Positions 36,401 to 50,686 of a stretch of DNA of 64,000 bases are shown here, in pieces (the first letter of the stretch is position 1; every line of letters starts with the position of its first letter). Source of the DNA: Piliocolobus tephrosceles (Eukaryota; Chordata; Mammalia; Primates; Cercopithecidae); contig NC_045441.1 of NCBI RefSeq assembly GCF_002776525.5, forward strand, positions 118,558,431-118,622,430, in the 5' to 3' direction. Below the pieces are notes generated by a model. The model was not told where the DNA came from. It saw nothing but the letters and a program-made list of their open reading frames with translations, and ran no database searches. A program made the translations under genes and the position numbers.

Positions 36401-39400
36401 GTGTATTGAAGGGAATGTCAAAAAAGGAGGTAGATGATATAAAAGTTTTGTGAAGAGGAGAGAAAGTGGATGGTAGCTGAAGGAGAATGTGAGGTCAAGG
36501 GGAGGATGTTTTATAGCTGAGAGATACTAGAGCATTTTTTTTGTCCTAAAATAAATGATCCAAGAGGGGATAATTGCAGGACTGAGGTATTCAACAAAGC
36601 AAATGGGTGTGGGATCCTGAGCACAAGTAGGAGATTGGCCTTTGTTAGAGCACAGGCGGTTCATCCTTCATGTTAAGAAGGAAGGAAGAAGACTCTTTGT
36701 AGATTTGGTGTTGAGAAGATGAGTGTGTGCCTGTCTGAGTGCTTCTGTTTTCTCCATGAAGTGTGAGGCAGGATCAGCAACTGTTTAGGCACGGTGGGCA
36801 AAGGAGTTGGTTTGAGGAGAGGGAAGATGGTTTGATATCGGCCTTTTGGAGAGCAGGAAGGCAAACATGCCAGGATTGCCAGGCTCTGCTGAATGTCCCT
36901 TTAGGACTTACATCCATTTAAGCAGCAGATGAGTTGTGTGGGACAGAAGGAGGCTGGTTATTCTTCCCTGCCTCAGGGTCTCATGGCAGTGAACCCTTGC
37001 CCTGTAATAGAGGGACCTTATAGGAGGAAGGGAACTGCATTGGTCAAAGATGACAGTGACCTGAGCAGCCTATTGGGTCCCTGAGGCCCCAGCCTCCCCA
37101 CTCTGATAAAAGGCTTAGTTAATGTCATCAGTAGGACAGACATAGTTGTATATGAGGGGGCTGGTCAGAAAGGAGAAAGTGATGTAGGGGTGAATGGAGA
37201 GGGGAAGAAAATCATTTCCATCCACTTAAAAGCTTCTTTGCTGATATTCCTTCCTGTTTCACCAGGCCATATGTTACCCAACTTCCTTTTAAACCCTCAC
37301 TATTGAGCCACCTACCTCTCCTTCCAGGCTTACAGAATGTTCTAGAGTTCTCAGCCTCAGATCAACACCATAGGAAGTGCTTCTGTAGCATCTGTTCCAG
37401 TTTCCCAGGTCCTGAGAGGTCATCCAGGCCAACCTGATGGTCCTATTGAAGAGAAAACTAGGACTCAGAGAAGGAATGTGACTTATCCAAGGTCATACAG
37501 TGAGTCATTAACACAGCTAGGGTAGAAACCTAGATCTGACTCCCAGCTTAGTGCTCTTTTCAGGTCACCACTCATAACCAAGAAAATAAAGCCTTTGGTC
37601 ACCTGGAAAGTGGCGTTGGCAAACCATGTATTTCTTGCCATAGGGGGAAGAGGTGGTACCACAGACGCCATGTGAAATCCTCTACCAGGGAATGCTGTAC
37701 AGCCTCCCTCAGTATATGGTAAGGAGATGGCTAGGCCAGAGCTGCCCTTCTCTGCTGCAAGGAACAGACAGCTAAAAACCATTTCAAGCGGACCTGTCCA
37801 ACCCTTGAACTTGTTTTCTGAGCCTTTGTGCCTTTGGCAAGGCATTCTCTGACACATGAAAATTCTGAGGTTTCCTCAGTGCTCCTCTGATGGTGCTATT
37901 CTCCCTAGTCCTTCTTTGGGAAGGGTGGGGAATAAGTTGGGGTCTCTACAGGATACACTGGGGACCCTCCTCCAAGGTAAGTACTGTAGTCCCTCTGAGA
38001 TCTGCTGTGGTCTGTCATGTACTAGATGGCCTCAGGCTGGGAGTGGGGAAGATGCCAATGGTTCGGGTTAGAGGAAAGAAAAGAGTGGGAGAAGTTGGGC
38101 TTATGCCTCCCACCTTATTTCTACACACTGTCCCTCTCACTCTGTTCCTTCCATCTTCCCCTTTGAAAAGAACAGTCTTTTTTTTTTTTTTTTTTTTTTA
38201 AGTGGAGTCTCACTCTGTCGCCCAGACTGGAGTGCAGTGGTGCGATCTCAGCCCACTGCAAACTCCACCTCCCAGGTTCAAGTGATTCTCCTGCCTTAGC
38301 CTCCCTAATAGCTGGGATTACAGGCATGTGCCACCACACCAGCTAATTTTTGTATTTTTAGTAGAGACGGGGTTTTACCATGTTGGCCAGGCTGATCTTG
38401 AACTTTTGACCTCAACTGATCTGCCTATCTTGGCCTCCAAAAGTGCTGGGATTACAGGCATCAGCCACCATGCCAGGCCCTGGAAAGAACAGTCTTGAAG
38501 CAAAACAGCCAATGCGCTCCCTCTGGCTTTCTCCTTAGCCTCACAGGCAGGCCTCTCAGGACTGGGCACCTGTTTGCTCTTCTGGACACTGGGGAGATAT
38601 GGTCATTGAGGGAATAACTTGGAGAATGGCTTTAAAACACTTTTTATAGGGCAGTTAGGGTGCGGAAGAATCACTCCCTTGCTGAGTGGATTTGACAGTG
38701 GTGAATTTCTTTATTTTCTACTTCCCAGATCGCTCTGCTTAAGATTCTGCTGGCTGCAGCTCCCACCTCCAAGGCTAAGACAGACTCTATCAATATCCTG
38801 GCAGATGTCCTACCTGAGGAGATGCCGTGAGTGCTTCAACGGGGGCAGCTGCTGGATACTAGCTGTCTTGTCTGCAGGCTCTCTCTAGTCCCCACTCACC
38901 TTGTTAACACTTACAGAGATTGTCTCCAAAGAGATCTCCTCCTCTCTGCCCACCAGTACCCCCTTCCCCCTTCAGGGCTTTCTGCTTAGCTCTTTTTAGC
39001 TCAGAACTCAGGATCTGGAGGGTGACACCAGTGTCAGCGACTGGCTGCCCAGGTATTTGGGTGAACATTGCGAAGGGATGAACTTGCCAAAAGAGAGACA
39101 GAAACAAAAATCAATGGAGCATTTCTTCAGACAGGCTCATAAGTGGGAACTCTGGAGGTTTCCCTGGCACAGAAGTTCAAGTTTCCCAAGTTCTGGCTCT
39201 CTTGTGTGTATTATATCAGACCCAAATACCTGGATCCCTGCAGGGCTCCCTTTAAGGCCACTCTCTGCGCTAATACCTTCTCTCCCCATTGTAGCATCAC
39301 TGTTCTCCAGAGCATGAAGCTGGGCATCGATGTGAACAGGCACAAGGAGATTATTGTAAAGAGTATTTCTACCCTGCTTCTGCTACTCCTCAAACACTTC

Positions 39401-42400
39401 AAACTCAACCATATTTACCAGGTGAGCAGCTAGGAGCACTTCTCCACAAGTCTTGGGTGTTTTCCAGGCCCGATCTCTCAAAGGAAGGATGCAAGGGCCC
39501 TTTTAGTTCTGAAGAGTATCTTCCAGCCTTTTCTTTGTCCTCCCTCAGGGAATCCAGACACCCATTGCATGAGCTTGGGGTAGGGTTATGGAGTGGGAAC
39601 TGTCCTAGAAAGGTGCAGATGTCTGTGTCCCTTGTAAGTTATCTCAGGGTTGTGGGTAGGAATCTCTAGCTTCTTAGGAATATGCCCAGCCAGTTTTTAA
39701 AACAATGCAAGAGAGAATGTAAGCATTTCACAAAAATGGGGGGGAAGGTATATTGACCATAGTTTTCTATATGTGAAGCACTTTTCCAACATTTGAGATA
39801 TAATTCTGAGAATAAGGCACAGTTCTGGCTCTTCAAGGCCTTGAAATCTTATAAAGGATACAGATACATAAGTAGCCAATTATAGAGAGATAAGTGTGCT
39901 GATACCGATAAGCACTGGTTGCTATGGAAACACCTAATCCAGCTTGAGATGGAGAAGAAATGACTTCTAACCTGAGTCCTAAAAAAACAGATGTTAGCCA
40001 GGATATGAGAATTGTTAGGGAAGGAGGACAGGAGGCATTTCAAGCAGAAAAGCTAATATGCAAAAGTCCAGAGGGGGAAGAGAGCAAAGTACCTTTAAAA
40101 ACCGTAATTAAATGTTGCTGGAGTTCTGCCTGGGGTGGGGAAAGATGGGCGTGGTCTGGTGACACATGAAGCTGGAGGAATCGGCAGGGAGCATATCATA
40201 ATCTATATGCTAGCACACAATTACTGAGCACCTATCCTGTGCCTAGCACCCTGTTAAGCTTGTCTAGGTCCTCATTTAATTCTCTCCACCCTATGAAGTA
40301 GTCTTATTTAATACCTCTTTTATAGATGACGAAATCAAAGCTAAGAAAAGTTAAGAAGCTGCTTTCCTGTAAAACATTGTTTGCCATGCTAAGGAGTTTG
40401 GACTTGGTTTCATGGGCATTGCCAAGATACAGGGACAAGATAGGGACAGCAAATGGATGCTCCTGTCTGTGAGGAGACCACGGGGAAAAGAGGAATGCTT
40501 CTCATTCTTGCCCAGAGGCTCTACCCCATTTTCCTCCTATGAAGTCAGAATCAAGCTTGCTGGTAGAAAAGCAGGTCCTCAGAGTACAGAGAGACTTCTG
40601 CAGGGTCTATGTCCATGGCCCTATCAACCAGAGTATTTCCACTTTCATACATTCAAAGACATCATTGGGTGTGTTTGGTTGCCCTGAGTGCTCCCACTTT
40701 TGCCAGTGTTTGCTGAGCAGCAGCAGGGCTGGGAGGAGTAGGGGTAGGTAGGAGATAGTATTTCTAGTGGAAAGAGAACAGAGAACTGTGGATGTGTGTT
40801 TACTTCTGCTTTTCTTGGTGGGAAGTGTGTGGATTCACAGCCAGACAGGTGGATGGCTTGATGGGCCTTGCCAGTGTGTGTCAGTGAATCCTGACAGGGC
40901 CACAGGCACATCTCAAACTGAAAAAAGTTTTCCATCAGATGATATTGGATATGTGTTGGCTCTTTTGTCTGGGGCTTTGGAAAATACCCTGGATTTTACG
41001 AATAAAATAAATAACTTTCCAGGGAGAAAATATTGAACAGAAGAGGGAAGTCGTCTTGGCATAAGCTGACTCCACTGCTCTAACTACATACCCAGGGCCA
41101 TAAGGCAGCTTAGCTTGCTGCTTGGCTACTTGTTGGCAATCAGAGAGCCAACCACAGTTCTCTGCTTTCTCAACCCCATTTCTATACTAGAATACTAGGT
41201 TCTGGATCTGGAGATAAACTGTGTTTGACGCTCCTTAGTGTGTCATGGGTAACATAACCCCCATGACACTGCTCTTATGGCAACTGCCCCACTAGGTTGT
41301 CCTGTATACAAACCACATCTGGATTTGGGAGAGCAGAATGGAGTCTCCACATTCTGGTATTTAGCCTATCAAAGACATCTTAGACTTCTCAGTGCAGTAT
41401 CTGTTGGCTGAAGGGCTCGTGTTCATTCATTAATTAATTAAAATATTTACTAATATTCTTTTCCCCCTCCCCCCATACTCCAAGCAGCCAGTATACTTAC
41501 TGATATTCTAAATACTAAGGATAATATGGTATACCAGACATACTGGAGCTGGAGCCCAGTGGTCCATTTGGTTATTATGTGCTGTCACCATCCTGACTGA
41601 GTGATGCCAGGAGTAAGCTGCAGCTGTCCCTGCTATATCAATCACAGTTGAAACATTATGAGCCAGAGGTTTGGCATGGAAAACAACTCCCTCAGGGAGC
41701 CTTCCCTTCCTTTTGGGCTTAGGAACAAATCTCACAGCAATTCTTTCTATGTTTTGGAGTGGGATTTTATTTTCTGGCTTCTTTATTTTGTGCTTGTGAC
41801 ATATACTGCAGATTATCCCCCTCCATGTAGGATGGGCTGGGTGAAGATGATTCTTCCCATTTCCCAGACAGGAAGACTGATAACACAAGTGGATAGTAGA
41901 TAGTAGATATTCTCAGGAATAGATATTAGATTTGTACTTCCTCTCTTTTTCTCAAACATATTTTCCATTCTCCTCCAAATAAGCAGCCCTTTCTGCTTTG
42001 ATTTTTAATTCAGTTTGAATATGTATCACAACATTTGGTATTTGCCAACTGCATCCCCTTGATCCTGAAGTTCTTCAATCAAAATATCTTGTCATACATC
42101 ACTGCCAAAAACAGGTATGAACTCTGGACAGGTTTATTTCAAGGGGCTATTTTGGGGTGGTTGAGAAAATTACATCATCTCTGAGCCTTTCAGTTTTCCT
42201 GGTGTCCCTAGTCCCTCCTGTCTTCGAGCTGTCACTGTTAAATTTAATTTTCTTGAAGTGTTAGCTGATGGAGTGTATGGTTTGCCTTCTTTAGGAAGGT
42301 ATTTGTATTTTAATAGTTTTAAACACTGAAAAATGTCATGACTTAAATGAAGTGGCAGTGATGAGTTTTTAGCTCTGTGTCAGGTGGATCCAGGGGTTGT

Positions 42401-45400
42401 TTTTTGTGAAACAACCTGCTTATCTGGTCAGGCCTTATTTTAGTATAAATCATAAGTTGGAGCAATTGGAACAGTTACGCTGTTTCGTAAACTGTAATGC
42501 ATTATACAAAATTTATAACTGAAGGTACATAATAGAATTTACTGGGGTATGTCAATTTGTAGTTTAAAAAAATAAGGTATTTTGCATTCATTATTTAATC
42601 TCCTCAGCAATGCTAAGAGTTGTTATACGTTTTATTCTCATTTTGCCAATTAGGAAACAAATTCAGAGATATTAACAAAATTAACAAGCTGGTGAGACCC
42701 TTTAAGTAAGCATCAGAGACAGGATCAGAACATAGGCTTCCCTGTGAATACAAATTGCTTTCCATTCCTCCAGCCAAGCAGGGACTTGGGGATTACAGAA
42801 TAGATCCTTGTTCCTTAATATTCTACTTTCACAAGAACTGGAAATACGTTAATCAGTAGAGTTTACCAGAGGCAAAATTCCTAAAGTAGAAGTAAGAGGG
42901 CTAATCTCATAGTTGGGGTGACTAGAGATATTGCCACACTAGTCTGTCAGTACTGCCTGAAATTCCACCATGGAGAAGGAGCCTACTTATATGTAGCTTA
43001 AAACACACACACACCCCCTATGGAACCTGAAGTCATGAGACCTGGATTCGTGACCTGGATCTGCCACTTGCTAGTTATGTAATCTCAAGCAAGACACTGT
43101 TTCTCTGAACCACAGTATTTTCATCTTTAAGAATACCTTTTCTGACTATATCATAGAAATGTTGTAAGCATTGGTTAATATTAGCATATGCAAGATTGCT
43201 TTAAACACTCTCCCTTGAGGGTAAGCATTGGAGGATTGGTTTTTCCTAATAATATGGAGAACTGTGCACTGACCCCTTTAAAATTGGCACTTGAGATGTG
43301 CTACTTGAGTTACCAGGGAAAATGAAGTACAGGTCAGGCTGTGTCAGGGTCACAACTGCAAGCAGGCACCTCTGTGTATCAGTCAACACTCTGGGTTAAA
43401 AGTAACCAAAGCTAGCTAGACTAGACTCATGCAGAATAGTGACTTTGTCAGAATGAAATGACATGTGTCATCTTGAGGAACCTAGGACAGCAATGCAGCT
43501 CTGGACCTCAGGGTGGTCTGTAGCGTGGGGAGCCCAGAAAGCCTTCCACTTCTATCTGTAAGACACCAGGCCTCTGTATTTCCACTCCAGTTTCCTGTCT
43601 CACTGACAAATATATCAGTCTGCGTTGTTTGCTTCTCAGGCCGCATAGTGAAATATGTCTATATGAGCTGAACATGCCCCACCTCAGAGACTGAATTGAC
43701 TCTCCAATCCCTATTCCAGATTCCCTAGGTTCACCCCTAGATCAGCTGTGGCTAGGGGAGTGGTATACAGAAACTTAATGTTCCTTCTGCACCCATGGAC
43801 CTAGAATGAGGGGGACAGACAATTCAATAGATATCCATTTGGTTCAATTTGAAGTTGGAAGAGTGGTAGCAACAGACTACACCTTTTGCTAAGGTTGGCC
43901 TGAACAAGATGATCCTCTTATGCACGATCTGTAAGTTTTACTTTTGAATGATCTCTGAGAACTTGGAGATCACAACTCATTATTGCAGAATTTTCTCATG
44001 GATCTTACAATCTAGATGTTCTAGATACTTGTAAATTAATTTTATGCCCCCTTAGGCTAGATTTCAATTCACAAAGAGAAAGGAACAAATCCATCTTTGA
44101 TTTCCCACCCCTATTTCCTGGTCGCCGGCACCTACTTGGCCATAGGGCTTCGTCAGTAGGAGGTGGGTGGATAGGTGAATGAGCCAGCCAAGAATGTTCA
44201 TCCTAATGGAGCAGTACAGAACTGGCAACCCTGGGAAAATCCGATAGAGTGAATCAAGATGATGAACAACATTACAGGTAGTTTGACACAGTCCTCTCCC
44301 AAGCTGACTCTTCTCCCCCCGTACCTAGTCCCCCAGGTTATCTTTGTCTGAGTTTTTTGGACGAAAGTAAACATTTCAGGCCAAAAAAATTGTTGCCTTT
44401 TGCTTGTATCGAAATTTTGACTTTTGAAATGTAGAGACAGGTTCATTATAGCAGTGTGAACTCGTCTTTATAGCCACTGCTTTGCCAACATCCTTTATTC
44501 ATTTCCAACTGCACTAGTTCAGATAGATTGGTGTTCAAAACCTCATGGAATGTCAGAACCAGAAGGAGCATTAGAGATTAGCTAGTCCAGATTCTATGTT
44601 GTGTCAATGAAGAAGGGAGAAGAGGAAAGAGAGAGCTGTCGTTTATTTTGTAACTATGTCCTTGTCATAATGCAATGCCTTATTTCCCCTCCTAACTCAT
44701 GCCTGCTTCCCTGGGCTCACCACAGAGCTGTAACTTGCAGTCCCCCACTGTCAGCTATTATCATTCTTGAGTTCCTAGATTAGCCTTTCTATAGGAAGCT
44801 GCCCCTGTCTCAAGCTTCCTTTAGGAGTGGCTTCTGTAATCATGCCCCAGAGCTCCCAGCTTTCAGAAAGATCTAATGAGAGACACGGGAGGATCATTTC
44901 ATCCTCACATCCTCAGATTGTTATCCGGTGGGATGGGTTTGGACCATGTCTGTGGGAGCAGTTATATTCACACATACAGTTAAATGCAGAAACACAAATG
45001 CACTTAAGTTTGCGTATTCCTTTAAAGAAGCAAGGAGTGCTAAGAAAAGAGGCTCTCTTTCTGCTCTCCTTTGCATCTACCAGATGGGGGCCAGCCTCAA
45101 AGAACTCATTGGTTCCTCTCATGACAGGAAAGGAGACTGGAGCTAGAGTTGCCTGGCACCAGAGCCTTCAGTTTCAGCTGAGGTCACTAAGCAATTTGGG
45201 AACTGGATAGGGGCTGCTGGAGAGAAATAACTCCTGCTCTTTTCAGATACAGCCAATTCCTGCTGTTGCCATTTACCTAAAGCCTGTCCTTATCTCTGCA
45301 TCTTACAGCATCTCAGTCCTGGATTACCCTTGCTGCACCATCCAGGATTTGCCGGAGCTTACTACTGAAAGTCTGGTAAGTAGATGGGGATTTGGTAGCC

Positions 45401-48400
45401 TTTGAAATTGCTAGGTGGTACAGGTTGGCATTTGCTCTTTCATTTCTTCTCCAACCCCTTAATGCCCTGGTTTGAGAGTCTTAGATCAATGAAGGTATAC
45501 TGGCAAGAGCACAGATGCAGCAGGGGTTTAGAGTTGCTGACCTAGTTGAGAAAGATCTGGAAAAGCTTAGCCTAGCATTTTTCAGAGAAGAGGAAACAGC
45601 CAGTGAAAAACACCAAGGAGGAGAGGGAATTTAGAAACGTAATGGGACTGAAATTGAGTGTGAATATCTTTGCTAAATGCAGGAGAATCTCTTCTGGTCT
45701 AGCTCGAATAATTATCTGTCTTCTTTCTGCTGTGCTACAGGGAGTTCACTTCTCGTTTTCATATAGGTTATAAACCTAGCAATGTGTACCTGAGAAAATA
45801 CTTGTCTAAGTCTCTCGGAGGCAAAAGTCTGTATAGCCACAAAAGGATTGCCCAGAAAGTTTCTCATCTTGAAAACAGCTCTAGGCAAATCAGAAAAGTC
45901 ACTCACAGTTATTCTCAATTCCATGAAACTGACTGAACAACAGCCATACTGAAGATGAGGTACCTACCTCATCATGTATTGCCACAGCTCCTTAGATATG
46001 CCACAATCCATACCTCCAGCCTGTTGCATTGTAATTATGCATTTGTGTCTGTTTCTCAATTTGACTGTAGAATCCTTGAAGGAAGAGATAGTATCATCAT
46101 TTTTATATCCTTAGAGTCTAGCACCTTGTCTGGTACATTGAAGAGCTCAATAAATGTTAAATGATTGAATCATGGCATGCACCGATGGTTACTACAACCC
46201 TTTGTCGTCCAATTGTAATTCCTGCAAAATGTTGAGTCAGAAAAGTATATTATGCAAAAATAGACGGACAATCTCTGTGGTACAAGTTTTATAGAACCAT
46301 AGGATTCTTGGCTGGAGGGGACTTAAGAGGGGGCTTAAGAGCCATTTGATCCAACCCCCTTATTTCGAAGATGAGAAACCTGAAGGCCCAGTGACTTGTC
46401 ATGGTTTACTCCTCATAGGTGACAGAGCCTGAATTAGACATGAGTCAAAAGACCTATGTCCTGAGATACCAACCTAGCACCCTTTTTTACCACTGGGATA
46501 GAGAGGTTCCCTGGTCTTATTTAGATATGGCCTCAGCAGCCAAAGGAGTTGGAAGCTTTTTATTCCTACAGAGAAGTAATAAATTGTCTGACCTTCTTTA
46601 TGTTATTTATGATGCTAGTCAGTCTTTTATCAAATTTTTTATTAAAAAAAAATTTTTACCCACACTACACAGATGTAGCTATTCAATCATTAAAACTACT
46701 CTATGAGGTTGTATTACTATTTTATAGATGGAGAAGTTAAATAGCTACCAGTTGAAAGTGGAAGTCAGAATAGAGAGACATGCATCCCCTGCCATTCAGA
46801 GTTGGAATGAAGAATACATTTTCCACAGAAACAGGGGTACACAGTAGCATTAAAATTCTGCTATTAGTAGGACATTTCAGAAGATAAAGTCAACTTTTAT
46901 GGTCTGAATTTATTTCTTCCTATGATGTGTTCTTTATTTTCAATTCCAACCCTATTTGTTCATATATAGGAATTGATAGGAACCATGCTTTCACATCTCT
47001 CCCAATTGACCTTTGGGATATGTGCATAAAATTATTGAAATGAAGTGAACATAATGATTTATTATGTTTTCTAAGAAGACTTTAGTGTTATCCCAGAGTG
47101 AAAGCATGTATTTATTTTTCCTAAAAAATAGTCATGCTAATTATTTTACTCCTTTCTGTGAAGCAATAGTGGCACCTGGTGGTTTCATTTCATAACCACA
47201 GACTTTTTGTTTTGCTTGAATTTTGAATGAACCCAGTCATGGGCTGCAGTAACTGGTGAGCCTGTTCCACATAGGTCCTCAGTATGGTTTATCTAAACTT
47301 GTGACTTCTATGCTCAGAAAAAGACTAGTGTTCAGATGAGTAAGATATATCTCTTTTTTACAGGCTTAACAAATGGCAAGCACAGAAAATGTATTGGCTA
47401 TTTGAATATATAGGATTCCCTCCCCTCCCCTCCCCTCCCCTCCCCTCCCCTTCCCATCTTGTTCTGTCACCCAGGCTGGAATGCAGTGGTGCGATCTCAG
47501 CTCACTGCAACCTCCACCTCCTGAGTCCAAGTGATTTTCCTGCCTCAGCCTCCCGAGTAGCAGGGACTACAGGCACGTGCCACCATGCCGGTTAATTTTT
47601 GTATTTTTAGTACAGATGGGATTTCATCATGTTGGCCAGGCTGATCTCGAACTCCTGGCCTCAGGTGATCCACCTGCCTCAGCCTCCCAAAGTGCTGGGA
47701 TTACAGGCGTGAGCCACCACAAATGGCTATAGGATTTTCTTTAAGTTTGTTTTCTGATATTAAAATAAATATATGTATTGCAGAAAATTGGAGAAACAGA
47801 AAAGTATGAGGAAGAAAAATACTCTTATGTCACCTACATATAGCCACTGTTAATATTTTGCTGCAATTATGTATATATATTCACTCATATATAAACACAT
47901 TAACAAAAACCAAGACTTTATACATAGATGTTTCATTTGGCAGCAAAATTTAAATGTTCACAATATCATTTTATTAAACATTCTAGAGGACAATTTTTTT
48001 CTTTCTTTTTTGAAGGCAGGGTCTTGCTTTGTCACCCAGGCTGGAGTGCAGTGCACTCGGCCTGAAGCACAGCCCACTGCAGCCCCAAGCTCCTGGACTG
48101 AAGTGATCTTCCCACCTCAGCCTCCCAAGTAGCTGGATGTAGCTGGGACCACAGGCATGCCACCATGCCAGGCTAATTTATGTATTTTTTGTAGAGACGG
48201 GGTCTTTGTGTTGCCCAAGCTGATCTTGAACTCCTGGGCTCAAGCAATCTGCCCTCCTTGGCCTCCCAAATTGCTGGGATTACAGGTGTCAGCCACCACG
48301 CCCAGCTGAGGACATAATTTTAATTTTTCTAATTATTTATTTTTTATTTTTATTTATTTTTTTTGAGATGGTGTCTCACTCTGTCAGCCAGGCTAGAGTT

Positions 48401-50653
48401 CAGTGGCGCCATCTTGGCTCACTGCAACCTCTGCCTCCCAGGCTCATGCGATTCTTCTGCCTCAGCCTTCCGAGTAGCTGGGATTACAGGCACATGCCAC
48501 CATACCTGGCAAATTTTTTGTATTTTTAGTAGAGACGGTGTTGTACTGTGTTAGCCAGGATGGTCTCGATCTCCTGACCTCATGATCTGCCCTCCTCAGC
48601 CTCCCAGAGTGCTGGGATTATAGGCATGAGCTATATAAGGCATGGACTACAGGCACACACCACCATGCTTGGCTAATTTTTAAATTAAAAAAAATTTTTT
48701 TTAGAGATATAATCTCCCTAGAGACAGAATCTCCCTATTTTGCCCAGACTGATCTCAAATTCTTGGGCTCAATGATCCTCCTGCCTTGGCCTCTCAAAGT
48801 GCTGGGATTACAGGTGTAAGCCACTATGCCCAGCTGCACGTGAATCTTTGATTATTTCCTTTAGATTCTTAGAAGTGGAACTATTGGGCTGAAGTAGTCT
48901 TTTTTTTTTTTTTTTTGAGACAGTCACCCAGGTTGGAGTGCAGTGGCACAATCTCTGCTCACCACAGCCTCTACCTCCCAGGTTCAAGCGATTCTCCTGC
49001 CTCAACCTCCCAAGGAGCTGGGATTACAGGTGCGTGCGTGCCATTACTGCTCAGCTAATTTTTGTATTTTTTAGTGGAGGCAGGGTTTCACCATGTTGGC
49101 CAGGCTGGTCTTGAACTCCTGACCACAAATGATCTACCTGCCTTGGCCTCCCAAAGTGCTGGGATTATAGGCTTGAGCCACTGCTGGGCTGAGGTAGTCT
49201 TGATTTATATTTTTTCACTTTTCTGAATTTGAACTGAATTCAATTCAACTTTATTTGAAACTCTAAAAAGCATGATGAACATGAAATAAAAGTAGAGCTA
49301 ATGGCATATTAATTTCTGAAGTATTCCCATTTTGTCAAAACAATTAGCTATAGATAGGCCATCCTCACCAATATACTGAGTAGTTTCCCCTCTCACCTGG
49401 TACAGGAAGTTTAAAAATTTGTGTATCTCCAAATGTTTGGTATTCATACTCAATCCACTAAGCTAGGAAAAAATGGAAATAAAACTCCAAACTTCAATGA
49501 AGGATGGTGAACGTATGTTATGTGGAAGTTAAGTGTGGTCTTTGAAAGGAAATTGCTGGAGAAGGCAGTGGATGTGGACTCAGCATGTATTTTGCAATGC
49601 TTAGCATCTGAATGGTTGTTGAGAGCAGTGGTATAAATGTAGGCTGTGTAAGGAAATGCTTTGGGGGATGGAAAATATTAAATATTTTATATGTATTATA
49701 TTGATATCTTTTTTACTTTCTATACTTATGTGTACATTCCTACAATGTTATTTAAAACTATGCATTTATGAGTAAACATACATGTATTTCAGAGTTATAC
49801 TGTAAATATACCATAAGGCATATATCCATTTTCCATGAGTTATTTATGCAAAGAAAGGACCATGAATAAAATTTTTTTAGCATTATATCAATTTTCCTGT
49901 TGGTCACTATTTCTGTAATGAGTTCTTGGGGAGATTAGAATCTCCAGGATGATTTTTCAAACTCACATATCCAGGTATGTTAGCGCCCCTTACTGGAGCA
50001 CTTGTAGTTTGCTAAAGTTTCCCAAACAATCTTGAAATTTTTTTTTTCTCCTTCCTCCTTATCCACTTATTTCACTTGAGAACCATTACTCTCTTTTAAG
50101 CTATCCAGATCTATGTCCTTAATCTAGCAGTAATTTATCAAAAACCCATATGATAAGAAAATTATTCTATAATGGTGTTGGTAAAGAAAAGACTAAAATA
50201 AAAAAAAAAAAATGCCGACAATTGATTGGCTAATGAGGTGGGTGATGCCAGATGCAAGACTGCTGGGCCTACCACAGGAGCAAGAGAGAGGACATGCATT
50301 CCATCTCAAGGCATCTATGAGCCCATGTAGACACCATGAGCAAAACTCACCCTCCCATGTTGAAAAAATTTATAGACAAGAAGTTATCATTGAAATTAAA
50401 TGGTGGCAGACATGTCCAAGAATATTGTGGGAATTTGATCCCTTTATGAATCTTGTGATAGATGAGTGTGTGGAGATGGCAACCAGTGGGCAACAGAACA
50501 ATATTGGAATAGTGGCAATACAATGAAATGGTATCATGTTAGAAACCTTGGAACAAGTATAAATGATGGCTGTTCAGCATAGAAATCCATGTCCCCTCTC
50601 AAAAGAGCCTGTTTTACTATGATGTAAAAATTAGGTCATGTACATTTTTACAT

Positions 50654-50686
<33 letters not shown>

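Larger units (their letters stand above)
35061..37643 (+). other. STRIP2: STRIP2 intron 13 contents
   Basis: 2.6 kb. An ancient LINE-like repeat fills 35130-36420. A MIR/L3-like patch lies at about 37380-37560. The rest shows nothing recognised. Confidence 0.6.

Noticed and set aside
44827..45210. 127-codon frame in intron 17
   Set aside because: No recognised domain. Overlapping frames on both strands suggest a chance stop-poor stretch just before exon 18.
50212..50526. Treating the 104-codon frame as a real gene
   Set aside because: Its C-terminal half is SNRPG-like only after a frameshift, and the upstream half has no SNRPG similarity in that frame. It is a pseudogene.
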